The notes beneath the pieces are model-generated. The model saw only the letters and a program-made list of their open reading frames with translations. It searched no databases and was not told the DNA's origin. 64,000 nt of DNA. Source: Brassica napus (lineage: Eukaryota; Streptophyta; Magnoliopsida; Brassicales; Brassicaceae). Shown here one piece after another: positions 47,974 to 60,314 of the stretch. The position numbers were made by a program, and so were the translations under genes. The DNA lies in NCBI RefSeq assembly GCF_020379485.1, contig NW_026016860.1, positions 1 through 64,000 of the forward strand, in the 5' to 3' direction. Each line of letters starts with the position of its first letter. The first letter of the stretch is position 1.

Positions 47974-50900
47974 CTAGAAATTTTTTCCGGGCTACGCCCG
48001 GATTTTTCCTCTATATTTTAGTTTTATTTAGTTTATAATAGAGTTTGTATTTGACTACATATTTTATACTTAGACTGAATATCCTGTATGAATTATCAAA
48101 TAAATTTGCAATTTTCGTATTGTATTTGGTGACTAAAATTTTAAAATTATGAAAACTCATTTTTTTCAATATCAAAATACATATAAGTTGGTAACCAAAA
48201 TAAATGAAAAATTAGTTCACATTCAATTATTATTTTATCTTATTTATTTGAGTTTATGAACATATGGTTAAATTAACATATAATCTAAACATTCTTAACG
48301 TTAAAATCAACCAATATATATTTTAAATTTTTAATATTGATTATTTATTATTTGGTGATAAGAAAACTTATATGAATGTGTTATTAAGTGTTAAGGCAGT
48401 AATGAAATGAAGAACAATTGATATTTTAAAGTGATGTATATCAAAAGAATCCTGAAATTATGTCAAATACATTTGTTTCCATCCAACAAAACAAAATATA
48501 AAAAATTAAAATATAATAATATTCTCTAATAGCTATTTGTATGTTTTCCTTAAGAAAATCAAAATAATGTTGTTGATGTTTCAAAAATGATTGACAATTT
48601 ATGTCTTTTAATCGACATTCATGCTCACTACTGGAAATTCCGGTTCTTATGTGCATTAGATAATGTGCACATAAGCACACGTTTCATCTAGATCCGCTTT
48701 ATCAAACATTTTACTACTCCTTCAGCCATCTCAACATCACCAGGTTTCCTGCACGTAGAAAGAAAAGAGCTCCATATAATAGTGGCTTCTTCCACTGTTA
48801 TATATCTGCTTTATCATTGTTCTGGCTTTCTCCAATAGATATACTTCATCCAACACGTTAACCATGCAAGTGTAGTGTTTTATCAATGGCTTTATAAAAT
48901 GCTTTTAACTCATCACTAAACCGATTAAAAAACAGTTGGCTGCTTTAATTCAGGACAATAGTCTGTCATCTAAATCCAATCTGTCATCTCTTTCGAAATC
49001 TTTACCTAAATCTCAGCTGCAAGTAAAAGCGAATAAAAGATGTAGATAATTTAAGGTATACCAATGTAACTTCACATAAATAAAGAAAGACGAAACCTAA
49101 AATAGTGCCTTATATAATCATTAATATGATAGGTGCAATAGTTTTTCCAACATAAGATTTGTAAGTCTCTAAAAATTCTTATTTTAATAAAAACTAACAA
49201 ATAAGTTAAGCAAATATGAGTGTTTCTCCCTCTGAAATTCCTGCAACTTATTTACAAATTACAATTCCTCTCCCGCACCGCACATGTCTGATCCCAGACA
49301 CTTTATCACAACTGACCATAAATTTACAGTTATCAAATATCTAATCACCTTCCTAGCAAGTGACCATTGTTCTGCATAACACACACATATAACCAGGTCA
49401 CAAAATTTAAATAATGACTGAAGTAATACAACATGTTTGCAAACTATATGAAAATAGGAACATCTAGTAATAATAAAGAAGGAATTTCTAACTTAAGCTT
49501 CACAACAAACAAAACTCACTAATATTAGTATCACGAAGGTTTTGGTTCTAACATTACATAACTGGTTAATATATATTACTTATAATAGAACACACTATAA
49601 AATAGCAAAAAAAGATAAGTAAGAAAAATAAAACTAAGATATACAAATTTTCTTAAGAAAAATATCATATTTATATTATCGCCAAATTTTCTTAAGCTTT
49701 TATATTAATTTATGTTGATATAAATATTTGATTATATGGATTATACAATATATATGCATATCAAAATTAAGATTAACCCAATAGTATTTATAAACTGAAA
49801 TATATTGTTTTCTAGCTCCTCCGTATAATTTCCAATGTCGTCAGTAAACTCACCTTCAGTTTCATTGGCCTCTGTTTCCTCCTCAAGTTCTTCATATAGT
49901 GGTAAAATCTCTTCGGTTGTTGATTGTAAGATCACCTCGGTTATTGATTTCTTCTGTCACTAATGAGACTAATGAGACTTTATGACGTTATAAAGTTGGA
50001 TGCCGAAGTTAGGGAGAATCGGAACAGGCTGCAACGGATGGGTTACGCAGATAGGAGCGAGGAAGATGAAGAGTGTTTGGCGATGAACGATAGAGTTTTA
50101 GTTGAGATCAATTCTGGATCAGGATATGGGTTTCAATGGGATAAAAAAGAAAGGCCCATTTGTTTTCTTTGATCTACGAAGCAGTAGGAACGTGGCAGAA
50201 TAACTCTTCTTTATTGGCTGATTAAAATATAATAATATTAGTATAACCAAATTTATTAATTGTATTCTCTGTTTAAACATTATGTTGATTTTGTCATTAT
50301 GATTTGAAAATTTAAATTATTGTAGACTAAAAAGATCTCATTGATTATAAATATATTTATAACAATTATATTTTATATGAAGACATTTGCGAATAGATTA
50401 GCTCTTTTATTGATTTCCAAAAGCCGGTTTAGGTAAATAAAACATCACAATTTGTTACTGTAAACTGAGAACTCAAAACAAAATCTCATGTTTTTCTGGG
50501 ATTATAAAAACAGGAGTGACTTATTCACGGACTGAGGATGCTTATGCATTCAACGATTGATTTCAGATTGTGGGTGTCGACGGTGTTTCTATTATCAGAC
50601 ACGTTGCTTGGAGTATGGAATCATGTATTCTTGCCATGAATGCCAATTTTCAATGAATGAGTTCAAGATCCATGGATAAGTTCTTGAAGGGTGACTTTGT
50701 GTTCACTTAGTTACCGACAAAGGAACCTCTACAAACGCACCAACAAAACAGGAACACAAACACACAAATCATCAAACATTTTAATAACTTGTTGGTTTCA
50801 CAGAACCATATATATTCGAGCTCGCTGTATTTGAACTGAATAATACAAAATGTTTATTAATCATCAGTTTTGTAAATATTTCCTTTTATTCTCTTATTCA

Positions 50901-53072
50901 CCACACAAAATATAGTTTCAACTGATCGGCTAACAACCTCAACCATTGCATTGTAAACCACAACATCCTTCACGTTGGTTGCATTGAAAATCTCTTCGGC
51001 ATATTTAAGATTTGCTCACTTACTCTACACATTCCTCTTTGTCGAAAAAAATCTGAAAGAAGTAAGAAGAGGCTGGCGGTAAGTGATAAAGTTTCAGAGG
51101 TGAGTTAGTTTCATTTTGGAGGTTAATACAGAGAAAATACCTTGAATGTTGTCTAGTGTACAGTTAAAGAATTATTTTCGTTGTTCCCCTGTGCGCTGCC
51201 TCCAAGCATGAGCCAAGAACCAAACTATGGCTGGCCTTGTCTGAATCTGGTTAGATCTCTGACATATTATCTGTGTAGATAGGAAAAGGTGCCTTAAATT
51301 AGAGTTTTTGGTGAAGTTTGTATATGCTTAAAGGTAAATAAAGCAGAGAAATGCACTGACTGACTCAGATTTGGATCTTTGGCTTGTGATCCTAACGCTT
51401 GTCTTCCTCTATATATAGAAAACATTGTCATGTAATGGTGGTTAGCAAAAAAAACTTAATCTCCTCGTTCAGTCTACTAATTGAACCACAGAACCATATT
51501 AAGGACACAACCAAGAAGCCAGATTTCACAAAGCCTTTAATCTCCTCGTTCAGTCTACTAATTGTACCACAGAAGAACTTGTTCAAAATCACAAATGTGA
51601 ATGCATTTGAAATGTAGACGTCAAGGCTAAGGAGCCATATGAAGAAAAATTATTTGGTAAATAGGCAGTGTTCTCTCTGTTCAGATAAGACTAACATCAA
51701 GATCATTATAGAAGTACCTGAGGCAAGAGTGGATGTATCGGTTCCCTTTAGTGGCAGCATCTAGATCTGCAAATTCATACAACACAGGAAAAACAGTTCA
51801 AATTGATTGTTCATTTATAAACATAAAACTGAATCTATCGCTTCAAGGCTTTAATAAGATTACTGATTTTAATCTTACCGGTTTCATGAAGGCATCCTGC
51901 AATCTTCAAAGAAACTAATATAATCAACTGAGATTTCAGTAGACTATAACACCATCAAGGAGCCCTCATTAGCTACACAAACAAATAACTTTTAAGTAAA
52001 TAAGCCATCATGTGAAAGAAAGAAACAGCTTTTACGATACAAACAGAACAAAAGCATCAAACTTGGAAATGTTTTCATCGTTCTACTGGAGAATCTTATA
52101 AACCTGTCAAAAACAGTCTTGTTCAGAAAGATGCAAATCATCAGCAGTGATAGTGAATAAGAGTGAAACATTGTACATGCTGCAATCTCTTACCATAGAC
52201 AATGTTGAATCATGAGGACAGAGCAAATGAGTGTTGATGATTATAACTTGTTGGTGAGCATCATACTGTAAGGAAGAACTGATTTTACATATAGCAATTG
52301 TGCGGCTCGGCCACCAGACTCACCACAATCATTGAAAAGCAAAAGTCTCGATCTTACATATCTAAAGTACTCCAACAGCTGTGGGCAAACCTAATTGACA
52401 ATTAGAAGAAGAGAAAGAAACACACATTGACCCATCTTTTGATTGAAGAATGAATCGAGAAAGAACATGAAGCAGCTTCACAAAAATTGAAAGAAACTAA
52501 TATTACAAAATGGACAAAATTATCGGGTTAGAACATGATTTCACAGATGATCATCTATAAAAGAAGATCCAGACCAATTAGGAAGCTACCTTTCGTTGTG
52601 TTCCTCGCTTCCCAGAAATTGATTAACTGAAACTGTAGTAGCTCTGAGTATCTCTGGACATGAGCGATATCATTTTAGAACAGAGCCGGTTGATTTCTTC
52701 ATTCGGTCATCGTTTTTCTCTGAAAATTTCGTTTGCCTGAATAGGGTGAGAATGAGAAGCCAGGAAGAAGGGAGATATATAAGTGTGGAGATGATGGGAT
52801 GGGAGGGGAGGGGAAAAGATTCATGTCGTTTGGGTTACGATAAATACATGAACTTTATGAGACTTAGATGTGGAGGCGAAGGAGAATCAGAAGTGATGCA
52901 ATGGCGGTTTGCTTCCGTCGCTTTGGAAGAAGACGAAGCGGAGAGGTCGAGGCAATTCTGTGTTGGGGAGATGAGCGAATGACGTGGCAAATTAGAGACA
53001 TATGATTGACTGATTAAATTTACTGACGTGGACACTCTCCCTGCTCTAGTTATTTTCCTTTTAGTATTGTGA
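47974..53072 (-). mobile_element. 5.1-kb Helitron inserted in NIA1 exon 2
   Basis: On the minus strand it starts TCACAATACTAAAAGGAAAA (53072 downwards) and carries an early gtgtccacgtcag motif shared with other Helitrons here. It ends with hairpin CCGGGCGTAGCCCGG (47999-47985), an AT spacer and CTAG (47977-47974). It sits between A (47973) and T (53073) with no target duplication; removing it joins TATCA to TTACAAAGAC. Length 5,099 bases. No Rep/helicase gene, so it moved in trans. It carries a PPR fragment near its 3' end. A 69-codon plus-strand stretch (49963-50172; LDAEVRENRNRLQRMGYADR) and an acidic minus-strand stretch (49935-49741; LPLYEELEEETEANETEGE) may be further captured pieces of unknown origin. 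The rest is non-coding. Confidence 0.92.
48690..48925 (-). pseudogene. Captured fragment of a PLS-class PPR gene (E-domain region)
   Basis: The minus strand at 48792-48694 reads EEATIIWSSFLSTCRKPGDV then EMAEGVVKCLIK. This is the E-motif consensus of plant PLS-type pentatricopeptide proteins (A-IW-SLL-ACR-HGDVE-AE). Upstream (about 48880-48800) the match to YACMVDVLGRAGRLEEA-like sequence (MVNVLDEVYLLEKARTMIK) is interrupted by frameshifts. No repeat array or DYW domain is present. The parent protein would act in organelle RNA editing; this piece cannot. Confidence 0.7.
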
Positions 53073-55492
53073 TTACAAAGACAACAGAGTTCTTCCTTCT
53101 CTTGTCGATGCTGAGCTGGCAAATGCTGAAGGTAAATTATTTTTACCTTTTTCCCACTTTTAACCGTGGTAATAATTTCTGATTACCTTCTTGTGTTGCA
53201 GCTTGGTGGTACAAACCAGAATATATAATCAACGAGCTTAATATAAACTCGGTGATAACAACACCTGGTCACGAGGAGATACTGCCTATTAATGCATTTA
53301 CCACTCAGAAGCCGTACACATTAAGAGGCTATGCTTATTCTGGTAATTGTTTTTTTACCATGGTAATTAAATTAAGATTCAAAGTTCTGAGTAAATATTT
53401 TTGGTGATGTTTTAAACAGGAGGAGGGAAGAATGTAACGAGAGTGGAGGTGACTCTAGACGGAGGAGAGACGTGGAGTGTGTGTGAGCTTGACCACCAAG
53501 AGAAGCCGAACAAGTATGGCAAATTCTGGTGTTGGTGTTTCTGGTCACTTGACGTTGAGGTTCTTGATCTGCTTAGCGCCAAAGATGTAGCGGTTCGAGC
53601 CTGGGACGAGTCTTTCAACACCCAGCCTGATAAACTCATCTGGAACCTCATGGTAACCTCTCTCTCTCTCTCTTAATTTGTTTTATTATACTATAGGATA
53701 AAATAGTTTATTCTTTATATATGATTTGATTAACTAGAGTAGTTAATTTAATCCCGTTATTTATATTTGTCCTCGTCCTACAAAGTTGGAACTACTGTGC
53801 TATCGTTGATGATATTTTAAAAACGTGTTACCTACCATCTTTTTTTTTTTGCCAAAATTTTTTTTTTTGCCAAAAGTTACCTACCATCTTAGTACAACCC
53901 TAATCAGTAATCAACATGGAACCAAGAAAAGTTCTTTAATCATGTTGTACAGTTTATTTTAGTGGTGTAAGTGTGATTATTTGATTCATTTCCCTTCATG
54001 CGGGCAATTATATATTAAACTTTGAAAAGTCTTAAGTCCATGGTATCCAGCTAATTAATCAAGAACAAAAAAGTTTTGTTACAAGACACTATCATATCTC
54101 AGTAAAACAACACTATTATATAATGTTTGACTAAAGCAACACTGACGTTGACTGGTATTTAATCAGGGAATGATGAACAATTGCTGGTTCAGGATCAGAA
54201 CCAACGTGTGCAAGCCTCACAGAGGAGAGATAGGGATTGTATTCGAACACCCGACCCGACCCGGAAACCAATCGGGTGGGTGGATGGCAAAGGAACGTCA
54301 ACTTGAGATATCCTCAGAGTCAAACCCTACTTTGAAAAAATCAGTTTCATCTCCTTTCATGAACACTTCCTCGAAGATGTACTCAATCTCCGACGTTAGA
54401 AAACACAACTCAGTCGAATCTGCATGGATCATTGTTCACGGCCACGTCTACGACTGTACACGTTTCTTGAAAGATCACCCAGGAGGCACTGATTCGATCC
54501 TCATCAACGCAGGCACTGATTGCACCGAAGAGTTTGAAGCTATTCATTCAGACAAAGCCAAGAAGATTCTTGAAGATTACCGTATCGGTGAGCTCATCAC
54601 CACCGGCTACGACTCTTCCCCTAATGTCTCCGTCCACGGTGGCTCCAACGTAGCTCCTCTGTTAGCTCCCATCAAAGAGCTTTCTCCTCCAAAGCACATT
54701 GCATTGGTCAACCCACGTGAAAAAGTCCCAGATAAACTCATTGAGAAGACTTCTATCTCTCACGATGTTCGTAGGTTTCGATTCGCATTACCATCTGAAG
54801 ATCAGCAGCTTGGTCTACCCGTTGGGAAACACATCTTCCTTTGCGCCAACATTAACGATAAGCTTTGTCTTAGAGCCTATACTCCGACCAGCACGGTCAA
54901 CGCCGTTGGACATATCGACTTAGTCGTCAAAGTTTACTTCAAAGACGTTCATCCAAGATTCCCCAACGGAGGGCTCATGTCACAACACTTAGACTCGTTA
55001 TCAATCGGTGCGGTTTTAGACATCAAAGGTCCATTAGGGCACATCGAGTACAAAGGCAAAGGCAACTTCATGGTCAACGGTAAACCCAAGTTTGCCAAGA
55101 AACTAGCCATGCTAGCCGGAGGAACAGGCATCACTCCGATCTACCAAGTCATTCAATCTATACTAAGTGATCCAGAGGACGAAACCGAGATGTATGTGGT
55201 TTACGCAAACCGAACCGAGGATGACATACTTGTTAGAGAAGAGCTAGAAGGATGGGCTAATAAGCATAAGGAGAGGCTAAAGCTTTGGTACGTTGTTGAA
55301 ATCGCAAAAGAAGGTTGGAACTATAGCACTGGGTTTATAACCGAAGATGTGCTTAGAGAACACGTCCCGGAAGGTTTAGAAGGCGAATCGCTTGCGCTGG
55401 CGTGTGGACCACCTCCTATGATTCAGTTTGCGTTACAGCCTAATCTTGAGAAGATGGGTTACAACGTGAAGGAAGATCTCCTGATCTTCTAA

Positions 55493-56248
55493 GAATGGTT
55501 CAAACTTTATATACAAGCAATAACAGTTATTGCTTTTGTAAATACATTGTTATTTGGGTGCTTTTGTTAGAGTTTGTATTCCAAAATGTATAATGTATTG
55601 TATTTATCGTTTATGTTGTTGTTGATGATTATGGTATTTATAATGATAAATGATGAAAGCATCACGTAACTCAAAACTTTTCGTGTCTTGTCTTTAAATG
55701 GAGTTACAGTTACTATGCTGGTCGTCTAATAAGTGGTTGTAGCTCAGACATCATATCATGTGTTATTTATTCAACCACGCCTGATAAACGTTTTGTACTC
55801 TAATGCCGGGTTCCAAATTAGTTACCACTTGTGATTGATTGTGTTGCTTTCTAATGTCAGTGACGAAAAAGATAGAAAAAACATACAAAACACGTTTAAT
55901 GCAACTATACACTTTTATGTTACAGTGTCTCTTCGATACAAGAAAGGTGAAAAGATCTAAAGTGGAGTTTCGGTTTGTCCCGACAAGATTTGTGGTTTGT
56001 ATGCATTTTACATTAATACAAGAACAGCTGATAAGGAGAGTAATAAAATACTTTTCATATTAGCTAAGAACAGAAAACATGATCAACGTGATTAAAGACT
56101 TAATGTCATGAATATACTACTTCAGTGGACAGTGATAATCATTAGTCATTTTGAAATTGAATACTTTTAATATTTTCTCGGTATCAAAACTGAATTACAT
56201 GTAAATATAGTAAGTACTTAAAGGTTTATGAGTCAGACACCCTACTAA
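55493..56248. other. NIA1 3' UTR and downstream spacer
   Basis: The first ~200 bases are probably the NIA1 3' UTR (repeated tgtatt near 55570-55620). The rest is spacer without recognised genes. Confidence 0.5.
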
Positions 56249-57010
56249 TCTTATATATTAAAACATAAGTCACAATTTTGATTCATGTGTGATTTTTTAA
56301 AAAATTGATCTAATAGACATATTACTAAAAAGTCATGTTACATTTAATCTCTAATCTTATTATTTAAATTTTGGGCTTATCAAAAAATTTTATTGGCCTA
56401 TCAATAATTGGATTTAAACAATAGATGATCCATTGAATTTATGGATAGTATAAATTAAATAGATATAATTTAATGTTGTAATACTATACTTTCATATGTT
56501 AATTATTTTAATATTTGTCGATGTTAACTTTTAAAATTATAAAGATTTTCTTTTAAATAACAAAAATCATATTATCTAACAATGATTATTATTTACTATA
56601 TTAAACCAATGGAAACAAATTTAAAACTATATAGTTTATTTTAAAAATTAAACAAAACTAAATGTTTAATTATTTACTCGATAATATAAATCCATGAAGC
56701 GAAAAGTTTAATTTGTTTTAAACTTTCTAAATTTGTGAAATGTTACAATATCTTTGAATATGAAAATAAAACAATATATATAATAATGAAATAATAATCC
56801 AAATATATATATATATATAGAAAAAGATACAAATACATGTGAAAGTTTAAAAAAAATCTATTCAATAAAAAAATATACCGTAAACTTATTATGTTTCAAA
56901 ATTTGATATACATATATATATTATAATATATACCAATTTAGAATTGAGAAAAAATTATATAAAAATAATTGAAAATAAAAACATGCGCGGTTGCGCAGGT
57001 CGAGATCTAG
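56249..57010 (+). mobile_element. Short non-autonomous Helitron A
   Basis: Starts TCTTATATATTAAAACATAA followed by gtcacaattttgattcatg, a known Brassicaceae Helitron 5' terminus, preceded by A. Ends with a small hairpin ATGCGCGGTTGCGCA (56982-56996), GGTCGAGAT and CTAG (57007-57010), followed by T. Length 762 bases; AT-rich, no ORF. Confidence 0.8.
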
Positions 57011-57808
57011 TCTATACTATTAAAAGGGTAAGAGTCCTAAAAAATCTACTTAAACAAGGTTGTTAGACTATTTCATTAAATTTAACTATTTTTTTGGTCT
57101 TACCTTATATTTCTCTAACTACATAAATACTTTACATAATTTAAAGGACAATTATCTCATGCAATAAATTATTAAGATTTGATCTTACATTTTTTATATA
57201 TAAACTAAATGATTAATCTTATCATAAAAAATATCAAATGGTCTAAACGGGTTGGAAATTTAAATGGAGTTAGTAAAAAATAACAGGTTTAAATAGAACA
57301 TATTTATTTACTTTACAAATTCTAACAATGCATATGATACGTTTTATTAAATTTTCACAAATGTAAAATATCTTACGCTTTAAATCAGGTAGTTTAGGTT
57401 GTTTGAAAAAAATATAGGATAAATAATTAACTATTAATTATTTGAAAAAAAATATTCGAGTCATTTTTTTTTGCATAATTTGGTTTATAAATAATATTTT
57501 TAGGATATTTGGATATTTAAAAATTGAATATAATTAATATTTGTAGGTATATAATTTGTATTTCAAAAATTTAAGTACTCATTTGGTTCTCAGTTCGGTT
57601 TCTATTTTTCGGTTCCAAAGATATATGATATGCTTGGTTATATATAAAATTCAACTTAATTTTGATTTTTTTTTCAGTTGGGTACGGTTCAGTGCATCCG
57701 GATAAATGTACTCAAACCTATACATTATCTTATATAGAAATTATGTAAGAAAATTTTAATTAATTTTAAAAATAAATCTGCGCTTTCTAAACTCGGATCA
57801 AAATCTAG
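57011..57808 (+). mobile_element. Short non-autonomous Helitron B, abutting Helitron A
   Basis: Begins TCTATACTATTAAAAGGGTA at 57011, immediately after the CTAG of Helitron A. Ends with a hairpin-like CTGCGCTTTCTAAACTCGG (57778-57796; the stem is partly decayed), ATCAAAAT and CTAG (57805-57808), before T. About 798 bases, AT-rich, no ORF. The base before its TC is the G of the neighbour's CTAG rather than the usual A. Confidence 0.75.
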
Positions 57809-59280
57809 TTTAGTTTATAAATGTATGCGTAGTAGTGTACATATTTAAGTCCTTGTTAATAATATAGTTCCAGAGCCATGCATGCTATTCTTTTTCTTCA
57901 CAACATATTGGACACTCATAATTTTTTTTTTTTTGAAAACGGCATGGTCGGTTCCAGAGAAAACATACTTATTGAATCTCATAATTTAAAATCTCATATA
58001 GACTAATATATGCAATTTGTCTATATATCAACTTACCGTTTTAAACATAAGTATCTCAAAAATCGAATCGATATCCAAAAAGAAGTATAATAAAATATAT
58101 ATGTCGGTCTCGAATCGCCTCAGCAATGTAAATGAGAAATGGAGAATGAAAACAATACACATACGTTACGTTTTTGTCTTCGATTATTTACATACACTAT
58201 ATTCTAACGCATCGATCTCATACGATATATATTCTAAACGCTTTGATGATCCAAACTATAAATTTCTCCTACCATTTATTTTATGAAAATTCTTCAAATG
58301 CTTAGGGGCATCAATATATCAAAGAAAAAAAATCAGTATATCAAGTTACCTTTTTAGAGCTTTAATTAGCTGAGAAGGAAACTTCCTAAATAAAGAAAGA
58401 TAAAATAAAATGGAAAGGAAAGGAAAGGAAAGAAACGAAGAAGGTAGGCAAAATAAAACGTATAGCCGCGACCTCGTGTAACAAGGGACGTCCCGACCAC
58501 TGCGGAGACGGCGAGACGCTTACTGAATATTTTTCTCTCTTTGTTTTTTCAAAAAGGACGTTGTTTCGTACTCGCAAGGGTCAAGTGTCTACTCCAGTCT
58601 CTCTCTCTAATATCATAATACAAAACGAAACACCCTTCTTGTAGTTTGTCTTTAATCTAAGTTCGTGATATAATCTAAGTTCTAATTAGTTCTAAATCAT
58701 AAATGTCTTGTGTCTCGACTTACCTAGGTCTTGTGAAAATGACGTCTGAAATTTGAAGAACTAGTTGTCCTTCCTAGAACTGACTTAACTATTACTTGAA
58801 CATTAATCAGTGCTAAACAATGAAAGTTGGCAGTCTTGTATAAAACAATGTCAATTTAATATTTAATATTTTGTATGCTAAACAAAAATAAATAAAACAT
58901 AGTTTCCAGTTTGCTCTTTTTTTCAATGTATTTGGTATGTTTATTAGGAGTATATATATATGCTAAGTTTAGCTCATTGAGAAAAAAAAAAATACGAAAG
59001 TAAATAAATTAGAAGGCTAGCTACTCTTTAGTTAAAGCTTTTGCCTTTAATTTGTTTAATGGGAAGTTTAAAATAATATTTTATGAATAAAGCATTGAAA
59101 AAAAAACGAAAGAGGTGAAAATAGTATCATGAGTGAAAAAAAAAACTTTTTAAAAATTGTAAAGGACCCATATAACATATGCCAAGTTTTTATTGGTCTA
59201 ACATTGTAAAAAATAAATATAATAAAATTATAAAATTACATACTGATATTTTTATAGAGACTTATCATAAATGTTCATGA

Positions 59281-59316
<36 letters not shown>

Positions 59317-60050
59317 TTTTAGGGTCAATTACTATTTTGAAACTTAGTTTTGTCGTTTCATGAAACTATTAACTACTTTACTTTATTACCAACAGAACAG
59401 GATGATTAAGTTCACCAAATGCGTCCCTTATGGCTATTAAGAGTCAAACGCAAGGATGACCAGGGTCATGATTTATGAAGGCGTCATATATTCAAACCAT
59501 TGGTCCATTAATTGCTAATTCGTCAGATTAGTTTGTTAATTACGATAAAGTACAATAAAAAAATTTATGAAGTACAAATCTTACTATTGTACTGATTAAG
59601 TAGCTCTCAGCCAACGGGCAGAAGATGAACTATTTAGATTATTCAATGGTAACAAATCTTACTATTGTACTGATTAAACTAGCTCGGAATGGTAACTGCG
59701 GTTTGAGCGGTGCGGGACAAGCGGTTTAATTGCGGTGCGGTTTTAACAGTTATAAAAATGTATACATATATGGTATATGTATAGATTTTGTTATTGTTAA
59801 CTGCGGTGCGAGGCGGGGCGGTTCGTAATATTCGAAGTCAAAGATTTGTGGGCTTCTAAAAGCATTGGGAATGGCTCCAACTAAGTTGGGAAATATATTA
59901 ACTAAATATCCATTGCCAATTTGCCACCATCGTTGGAGTTATTTATATGTCCAAGTGGGAGAACGAATTGTAATTATCAGAGGAATTTCTTTAAAAAACA
60001 ATTAAAATATAATTCATTTCCAACCCAAAAAAGGGGATCCGGTGAGTTAC
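57809..60050. other. Intergenic region with microsatellite and GCGGTGCGG-type repeat
   Basis: Mostly AT-rich. A (TA)n tract lies at about 59284-59311. A GC-rich patch at 58440-58560 with a CT-rich flank lacks a convincing ORF. At 59690-59830 the motif tgcggt/gcggtgcgg recurs around an AT-rich centre (ggtttgagcggtgcgggac ... gcggtgcgaggcggggcgg), like the end of a short repeat element. No gene recognised. Confidence 0.45.
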
Positions 60051-60314
60051 TGTTGACTTAACTTAAGCTTGAAGTTATCTTGTTATTATCCTAATGAGTT
60101 TAGGATTTGAATATCTTGAGTTGTAGTTATCTAGTTAAGCTTATCCTAATGAGTTTAGGAAACTATGAGTTAGTATATAAGAAGCTATCATGATGTGATA
60201 GAGCTTATCGTGTGTTGAGAGCTTTTAGTTTTTGAGTTCTTTCTAAAAGCAATAAAAGAGTTCTTGAGTTTGAGGTTGATCGTTGAGTTACGGTTACTAC
60301 TTGATTTCTATATT

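Larger units (their letters stand above)
46699..55492 (+). pseudogene. NIA1: NADH-nitrate reductase NIA1, split by a Helitron in exon 2
   Basis: The family's cytosolic enzyme reduces nitrate to nitrite with NADH, the first and rate-limiting step of nitrate assimilation. Exons: 46699-47277, 47594-47973 plus 53073-53131 (exon 2 cut by the Helitron), 53202-53342, 53420-53652, 54167-55492. Without the element they sum to 2,718 bases (905 aa; Arabidopsis NIA1 is ~917). Features: acidic N-terminus ([10 protein letters not shown]), molybdenum-cofactor domain with ligand Cys185 ([12 protein letters not shown]), dimerisation domain ([12 protein letters not shown]), hinge with a 14-3-3 site (LKKSVSSPF, Ser523), cytochrome b5 (His568 in DHPGG), FAD part (RAYTPTST), NADH part (GGTGITP, CGPPPM) and C-terminus KEDLLIF. 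As it stands, exon 2 runs into TAG at 47975-47977, giving 320 aa that lack the heme, FAD and NADH domains. All other splice sites and frames look intact, so the break is recent. Residual function would require splicing across 5 kb. Confidence 0.93.

Noticed and set aside
47528..47977. 149-codon ORF taken as a separate gene starting in intron 1
   Set aside because: Its first 22 codons are intron sequence. The acceptor at 47593 and the NIA1 match from [12 protein letters not shown] show it is exon 2.
52746..53122. ORFs near the Helitron 5' end
   Set aside because: They cross the element boundary or are antisense to NIA1 exon 2. No family resemblance.
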